A stretch of DNA of 64,000 bases from Harryflintia acetispora (GTDB lineage Bacteria; Bacillota; Clostridia; Oscillospirales; Ruminococcaceae): contig SLUK01000004.1 of the NCBI GenBank assembly GCA_004340125.1, forward strand, positions 112,781 through 176,780. Reading direction: 5' to 3'. The notes under the pieces were generated by a model. The model worked only from the letters and a program-made list of their open reading frames with translations. It did not search any database and was not told the DNA's origin. This document shows positions 59,837 to 64,000 of the stretch, piece by piece; position 1 is the stretch's first letter, and each line of letters starts with the position of its first letter. Position numbers and translations under genes: made by a program.

Positions 59837-59865
59837 ATGTTATCAGATTTCATACCTGAAATCAA
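59837..59865 (-). promoter_or_regulatory. predicted ftsZ promoter
   Basis: On the minus strand TTGATT (59865-59860), a 17-bp spacer and TAACAT (59842-59837), 85 bp before the ftsZ start. No other element was seen in the 59752-59972 gap. Confidence 0.55.
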
Positions 59866-59972
59866 TACGGAATTGCGAGATATTCGCGTAAAAATACAAG
59901 ATATTGTGCCCGTTTGCCGGTTCCATGGCGGTTTTGATCCATCATACGGTATATAGAGTGTTCGCGCGGGGG

Positions 59973-61325
59973 TCAAACCACAAGATAATCCTTCTTGTCG
60001 TACCCGCTCCCCTTGGAAGAGCTGCCCTTCGAGGAGCTCTCCTTGGAAGAACTCTCCTTGGAGGAAGAAGAGGATTCCTCCTTCGAGGAGCCCTCCTTGG
60101 ACGAGGAGCTCTCCGAACGCGACGAGGACGAAGCGGACGAGGAGGAATCCCCTGCGGACGCATCGGACGGCGCAGGCTGAGAGCTTGTCCCGGGCTCGGA
60201 GGACGACGCGCCCTCCCCCTCGGAGGAGGACAGGCCGCCAAGATCGGTGCCGCTCTCGGGCGCCAGCGGGTCCTTCGGCCCGACGATGATCGCCCCGGTA
60301 TTCGGATCGACCTGGATCCCGGTCTTGCCGCCGGCGGGGCTCTCTTCGCCGCCCCCTTCGCCTACGCCTTCCTGCCCGGCGCTCTGCAGGCGCTCCTGCT
60401 CATCCTTTTCGATCAGCTCCCAGATGTCCGCCTCATGGAACACGCCCCACTTCTCGATCAGGGTGACGTCCAGCACGCCCTGCGCGGTGGAGCTCATGTT
60501 GCTTTGCACTGTATTGTTCACAAACTTGAGCTTGTAATCGAGGTCCGCCTCGGTCCCCAGCTCCACGAGCAGGCGGTTGTCGTAGACGATCCGCATGTTG
60601 AGCCGGTTGCCAAGGTCGATCAGATTGATGTTCTCCATCCCGCTGGCGCTGATCGCTTTCAGGAGGGTGTCGAGCATGATGATCTGTTCGGAATTCTGGT
60701 TGAGCACATAGTTCCCCTGCTGGGTGGTGTTCACCGTGATCCCGACAATCAGGGGATATTTCTGCTTGTCATAGGAGGGCATTTCGCTCTCGAGGATCTT
60801 CCCCGCCGAATTGATGTAAAGATAGCGCCCCTCCGTCTCGATGGCGCCGACCGGCACCGAGGGGATGACCTCGAGCTCGACGGTGGTGGGGAATTTTTTA
60901 TGTACGTTGACCGCCTGCACGTAGGGCAGCTGGTCGATGACCAGGGTATTGATCTTCTTCTGGTCCACCGAGAAGAGGCTCTGCTTCATCTTGACCCCGC
61001 TGGCGGTGACGATCTCCTCGGCCGTGTATTCGCCGGGGTCGCCGGTGACGTCGATCTTATAGACCTTAAAAAAGACCGCGTAGCACAGGATCGAAAGAAT
61101 GATCACCCCCACGATCCCGAAGAGCAGGTAGTTGAGCGTCATCCGCCCGTGCCGGCGGCGCCCGCGACGCCGGGGCGCCTTTTTGGGGGCGCGCTCACGC
61201 TCCCCCTTCTCCTTTTTGGAAAAGAGGCTCAGCCGCGGCTTTTTTTTCGGTTTGCGCTTCCTGCTCGGGTTCCCCGGAGCTTGTCCGGTTTTAGGGGCCT
61301 CAAAGGGCTTCTCGTCGATCGGCAT
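59973..61325 (-). CDS. ftsQ: cell division protein FtsQ/DivIB with long Ser-rich tail
   Basis: 450 aa. A basic cytoplasmic head of ~65 residues (RKRKPKKKPRLSLFSKKEK) precedes one helix (LLFGIVGVIILSILCYAVFF). A POTRA domain follows (VYKIDVTGDPGEYTAEEIVTASGVKMKQSLFSVD), then the FtsQ beta domain (YVQAVNVHKKFPTTVELEVIPSVPVGAIE). The last ~110 residues are extracytoplasmic and low complexity (Gly/Glu, then Ser/Lys/Glu-rich blocks). FtsQ bridges the septal synthase complex FtsL/FtsB. The ATG at 61325 has GAAGGAAG seven bases upstream; an earlier in-frame codon at 61379 is less likely. It lies between murA and ftsZ as in dcw clusters. Confidence 0.9.
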   Translation of the reverse strand: MPIDEKPFEAPKTGQAPGNPSRKRKPKKKPRLSLFSKKEKGERERAPKKAPRRRGRRRHGRMTLNYLLFGIVGVIILSILCYAVFFKVYKIDVTGDPGEYTAEEIVTASGVKMKQSLFSVDQKKINTLVIDQLPYVQAVNVHKKFPTTVELEVIPSVPVGAIETEGRYLYINSAGKILESEMPSYDKQKYPLIVGITVNTTQQGNYVLNQNSEQIIMLDTLLKAISASGMENINLIDLGNRLNMRIVYDNRLLVELGTEADLDYKLKFVNNTVQSNMSSTAQGVLDVTLIEKWGVFHEADIWELIEKDEQERLQSAGQEGVGEGGGEESPAGGKTGIQVDPNTGAIIVGPKDPLAPESGTDLGGLSSSEGEGASSSEPGTSSQPAPSDASAGDSSSSASSSSRSESSSSKEGSSKEESSSSSKESSSKESSSKGSSSKGSGYDKKDYLVV

Positions 61326-61409
61326 ACTGTGCTTCCTTCGTCCTTGTGAGATTAACCCGCGGCGGCCCCGTCTGTCCATGCAGCGGAGCCACCGGGTATG
61401 TCTTATATT

Positions 61410-62681
61410 TTAGCAGATATCCCCGCTCTTTTCCACCTTTTTTATTTTTGCCCCGAGGGACCTAAGATTTCCTTCCAAATCCTCGTATCCCCGTTCGACA
61501 TGCCGGATCTCGCTGATCTCGCTGTCGCCCTGCGCCGCCAGCGCCGCCACCACCAGCGAAGCGCCGCCCCGCAGGTCGGTGCATTCCACCTTGGCCCCGT
61601 GCAGCAGCGGTACCCCCTGCACCACCGCGACCCGGCCCTCGACCTTGATGTTGGCTCCCATGCGGCACAGCTCCCCGGCATGCTTGTAGCGGTTCTCGAA
61701 GATGTTCTCCACGAACACGCTGGTCCCGCTGCTCAAAGCGCACATCGCCATGAAGGGGGCCTGCGCATCGGTCGGGAAGCCCGGATAGGGCATGGTGCGC
61801 ACCATGCGCAGCGGCAGCAGCCGGCGCGGGGATACAATGTCCAGGGTGCTTTCCCCGGCTCTGAGCTCGCACCCCGCCTCCTCGAACATCGGGATACAGG
61901 CGGTCAGGTGCTGCGGCTCGACGTCGTAGAGATGCAGCCTGGAGCCGGTGATCGCCGCGCAGGAGAGCCAGGTCGCCGCCACGATCCGGTCCGGGATGAC
62001 GGTGTGCTCGCAGCTTTGCAGCCGCTCGACCCCGCTGACATAGACGGTGCCGGAGGAGTCGATTTGCACCTTGCCCCCGCATGCGCACAGGAAGGCGGCC
62101 AGGTCATAGATCTCCGGCTCCCTGGCGGCGTTGTGGATCTCGGTGTCGCCCCTGGCGACGCTCGCGGCGATCATGATGTTCTCGGTCGCGCCCACGCTCG
62201 GGAAGGGCAGCGAAATCTTCGCCCCATGCAGCCCGTGCTCGGCGCGGCAGTCCAGATACCCGTAGTCGTCGCGGATGCTGACCCCCAGCTTTTTGAGCCC
62301 CGAGAGGTGTATGTCGATCGGACGCGGGCCGAGCTCGCAGCCGCCGGGCATCGAGATGCGCGCGCGCGCGCAGCGCGCGATGATCGCGCCCAAAAAGACG
62401 ATGGAGGAGCGCATCTCCCGCATCAGGTTATCCGGGATGTCGTCGCGGCAGCACCCGGCGGTGTCCACCGTCATGGTGCCCTCTTCGAGGGAGCAGCGGC
62501 AGCCCAGATATTCAAGGATATTGCTGGCGGCGCCAATATCCGATAGATTGGGACAGTTATGTACCACACTGTGTGGAGTAAGCAGCGTCGCGGCCAGTAT
62601 CGGCAGCGCCGCGTTCTTGGAGCCCTGCACCCGCAATTCGCCCTGCAGACGCGCCTGCCCCTCTACGATATATTTCCCCAT
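61410..62681 (-). CDS. murA: UDP-N-acetylglucosamine 1-carboxyvinyltransferase
   Basis: 423 aa. It transfers enolpyruvate from PEP to UDP-GlcNAc, the first committed step of peptidoglycan synthesis. Hallmarks are GSKNAALPILAATLL (Lys and Asn of the active site), the loop with catalytic Cys in MPGGCELGPRPIDIHL (the residue fosfomycin alkylates), and YPGFPTDAQAPFMA with the catalytic Asp. The ATG at 62681 has AAAGGGTG upstream; the in-frame extension to 62747 is not conserved-looking. It lies between murG and ftsQ. A second MurA, common in Firmicutes, may exist elsewhere. Confidence 0.95.
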   Translation of the reverse strand: MGKYIVEGQARLQGELRVQGSKNAALPILAATLLTPHSVVHNCPNLSDIGAASNILEYLGCRCSLEEGTMTVDTAGCCRDDIPDNLMREMRSSIVFLGAIIARCARARISMPGGCELGPRPIDIHLSGLKKLGVSIRDDYGYLDCRAEHGLHGAKISLPFPSVGATENIMIAASVARGDTEIHNAAREPEIYDLAAFLCACGGKVQIDSSGTVYVSGVERLQSCEHTVIPDRIVAATWLSCAAITGSRLHLYDVEPQHLTACIPMFEEAGCELRAGESTLDIVSPRRLLPLRMVRTMPYPGFPTDAQAPFMAMCALSSGTSVFVENIFENRYKHAGELCRMGANIKVEGRVAVVQGVPLLHGAKVECTDLRGGASLVVAALAAQGDSEISEIRHVERGYEDLEGNLRSLGAKIKKVEKSGDIC

Positions 62682-62873
62682 TTCCACGCACCCTTTGCGG
62701 CTCCGGGCAAAGGCATATGTACCGGAGCCGATAATTACCGCAGCCAAACTGGCCCTGCGGCTCTGCTTTACAAAACCATACTATGCCAAAGGGCGCAAAG
62801 CGGTGAAAACCGGAAGGGGTATATTGATCAGAAACGTCCTGTTTGCCAATTTTTTCTCTCCAAACGGCACGCG

Positions 62874-62893
62874 AGGCGGGCTTTTGCCCGCCT
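62874..62893. other. GC-rich hairpin between murG and murA
   Basis: AGGCGGGC (62874-62881) pairs with GCCCGCCT (62886-62893) over TTTT. On the minus strand there is no immediate T-run, so it may attenuate rather than end murG-murA transcription. The rest of the 62682-62947 gap shows no gene. Confidence 0.5.
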
Positions 62894-62947
62894 GACGGTG
62901 ATTTTGCAGCTTCCTGCGAAAATTGCGATTCCAACCGGAATATAGGG

Positions 62948-64000
62948 CTACAGCATAGCCATCATTTCGCGGTAGATGCGTTCCCCCGCGTCCACGATGG
63001 CCAGCTTCCGGGCGTTCTTCGCGAGTCCATGCACCTTCGCCGGGTCCTCCAGCAGCTCGCTGACCAGCGCGATGATCCGCTCGCCGGTCAGGTCCTTCTC
63101 CTCGACGACGATGGCGGCCCCGGCGTTCCCGAGCACCATGGCGTTGTGGTACTGGTGGTTCTCGGCCACGTTGGGCGAAGGGATCAAAATCGAGGCCCGC
63201 CCGGCCGCCTCGAGCTCGCTGAGCGTCACCGCGCCCGAACGGCAGAGCACGATGTCGCTCGCGGCAAGGCAGCGTGGCATGTCGTCGATGTACTCCCGGA
63301 TGTCCACATAGTCGCACCCGCCGAGGTCCACCCCCCGCTCGCGCAGCAGCCGCGGCAGCAGCTCGACGCCGTATTGGCCGGTGGCGTGGATGTGGTGGAT
63401 CTTCCCGGAGCGATAGTGCCAGGCGATCAGGTCGGCCACCGCCTCGTTGATCCGCTGGGCCCCGAGGCTCCCCCCGAAGGTGAGCAGCACGGTGCGCTTG
63501 GGGTCGATCCCAAGCGCGCGACGGCTCTCCTCGCGGTCGGCGAAGAGGATTTCCTCCCGCACCGGATTGCCCACCACCGCGTATTGCGGGCCCCCGGCGA
63601 GGTACTTCTGCGCCTCGGGCACCGCCAGCAGGATTTTGTCCACATATTTGGAGAGGAGCTTGGTGGTCACGCCGGGGAAGGCGTTCTGCTCATGGGTGAG
63701 GGTCTTGTACCCCTCCTTGTGCGCGGTGCGCAGCACCGGCCCGCTGACATAGCCGCCGGTGCCCATCACGATGTCCGGCTCAAACTCGCGCAGCACCCTC
63801 TTTACCGCCCCGCCGGCGCGCAGCATCCGGGAAACGGCGCTCAGGTTGTGCGCGCAGGCCTTGGGGGACAGGGAGCGGTAGAAGCCCTTGATGACGACCG
63901 GAGAAAAGTCGTAGCCCGCCTTTTTGATCAGCCGGCCTTCCATCCCATTCGGGTTGCCCACGAAGCGGATCTGCGCGTCGGGATGGTGCTTACGCACCAC
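62948..64000 (-). CDS. murG: MurG, UDP-GlcNAc:undecaprenyl-PP-MurNAc-pentapeptide transferase (partial, N-terminus off window)
   Basis: 350 residues are visible. The GT-B glycosyltransferase that makes lipid II on the inner membrane face. PDIVMGTGGYVSGPVL and LTHEQNAFPGVTTKLLSKY are G-loop-2 and acceptor-side motifs. GNPVREEIL, LLTFGGSLGAQRINEAV and CRSGAVTLSELEAAGRASILIPSPNVAENHQYHNA cover the UDP-GlcNAc site. The glycine-rich first loop (GGTxGH) is missing because the gene runs off the right edge, about 15-20 codons short. It lies upstream of murA in the same direction. Confidence 0.95.
   Translation of the reverse strand: MVRKHHPDAQIRFVGNPNGMEGRLIKKAGYDFSPVVIKGFYRSLSPKACAHNLSAVSRMLRAGGAVKRVLREFEPDIVMGTGGYVSGPVLRTAHKEGYKTLTHEQNAFPGVTTKLLSKYVDKILLAVPEAQKYLAGGPQYAVVGNPVREEILFADREESRRALGIDPKRTVLLTFGGSLGAQRINEAVADLIAWHYRSGKIHHIHATGQYGVELLPRLLRERGVDLGGCDYVDIREYIDDMPRCLAASDIVLCRSGAVTLSELEAAGRASILIPSPNVAENHQYHNAMVLGNAGAAIVVEEKDLTGERIIALVSELLEDPAKVHGLAKNARKLAIVDAGERIYREMMAML

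Overview
The window reads as chromosomal DNA of a GC-rich, spore-forming, anaerobic member of the Clostridia (Oscillospiraceae/Ruminococcaceae-like gut Firmicute). Evidence: GGAGG-type ribosome binding sites, frequent GTG/TTG starts, two BclA-type collagen-like (exosporium) genes, a PTS operon with a LicT-type antitermination leader, a desulfoferrodoxin plus ferritin under a DtxR-type site, YesM/YesN two-component genes, TnpV remnants, and a murG-murA-ftsQ-ftsZ block. No rRNA, CRISPR array, prophage or complete insertion sequence was found. One tRNA-Arg(ACG) is present.

Layout. 0-0.22 kb: an 89-bp tandem repeat made of two overlapping hairpins. 0.3-3.4 kb: a membrane diguanylate cyclase and cutC. 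3.4-7.1 kb: crr-ptsH-nagE-like PTS operon behind a RAT/terminator leader, facing the gene of its likely antiterminator. 7.2-9.6 kb: ferritin, a collagen-like spore-surface gene, and an Xre regulator overlapping a peptide deformylase. 9.6-11.9 kb: an AT-richer accessory patch (GNAT acetyltransferase, broken tnpV, cyclase-family hydrolase). 12-14.4 kb: dtxR-type regulator divergent from superoxide reductase, then a secreted GLUG-repeat protein. 14.4-22.2 kb: second diguanylate cyclase with a structured leader, HAD phosphatase, azlCD, an ABC-F protein, YibE/F, a small membrane protein and an FAH-family enzyme.

22.3-31.9 kb is the most unusual region: four paralogous FrlC-like TIM-barrel epimerases/isomerases, a CUT1 ABC sugar importer without its own ATPase, a LacI regulator and a LacY-like MFS carrier, with no kinase or dehydrogenase. 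32-44.2 kb: second collagen-like gene, DUF4173/Xre/DUF2975 operon, M42 peptidase, MBL-fold protein, a GGDEF(degenerate)-EAL phosphodiesterase, deoC plus a flavin-binding protein, a MATE exporter and an APC permease. 44.3-51.6 kb: an AfuABC/FbpABC-type importer whose operon runs from a YesM/YesN pair through binding protein, ATPase and fused permease to a PHP-type phosphatase. This suggests uptake of a phosphorylated organic solute rather than iron. 51.8-58 kb: hybrid histidine kinase, a two-headed GntR regulator, a transglutaminase-like lipoprotein and a serine hydrolase. 58.2-64 kb: tRNA-Arg, then ftsZ, ftsQ/divIB, murA and the 3' part of murG, all on the minus strand. The right edge cuts murG.

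Themes: three c-di-GMP turnover proteins, several carbohydrate-uptake systems each with a visible local regulator, and an iron/oxygen-stress regulon (ferritin, superoxide reductase, dtxR) linked by a shared palindrome. All functions are inferred from sequence reading alone. No database search was run.
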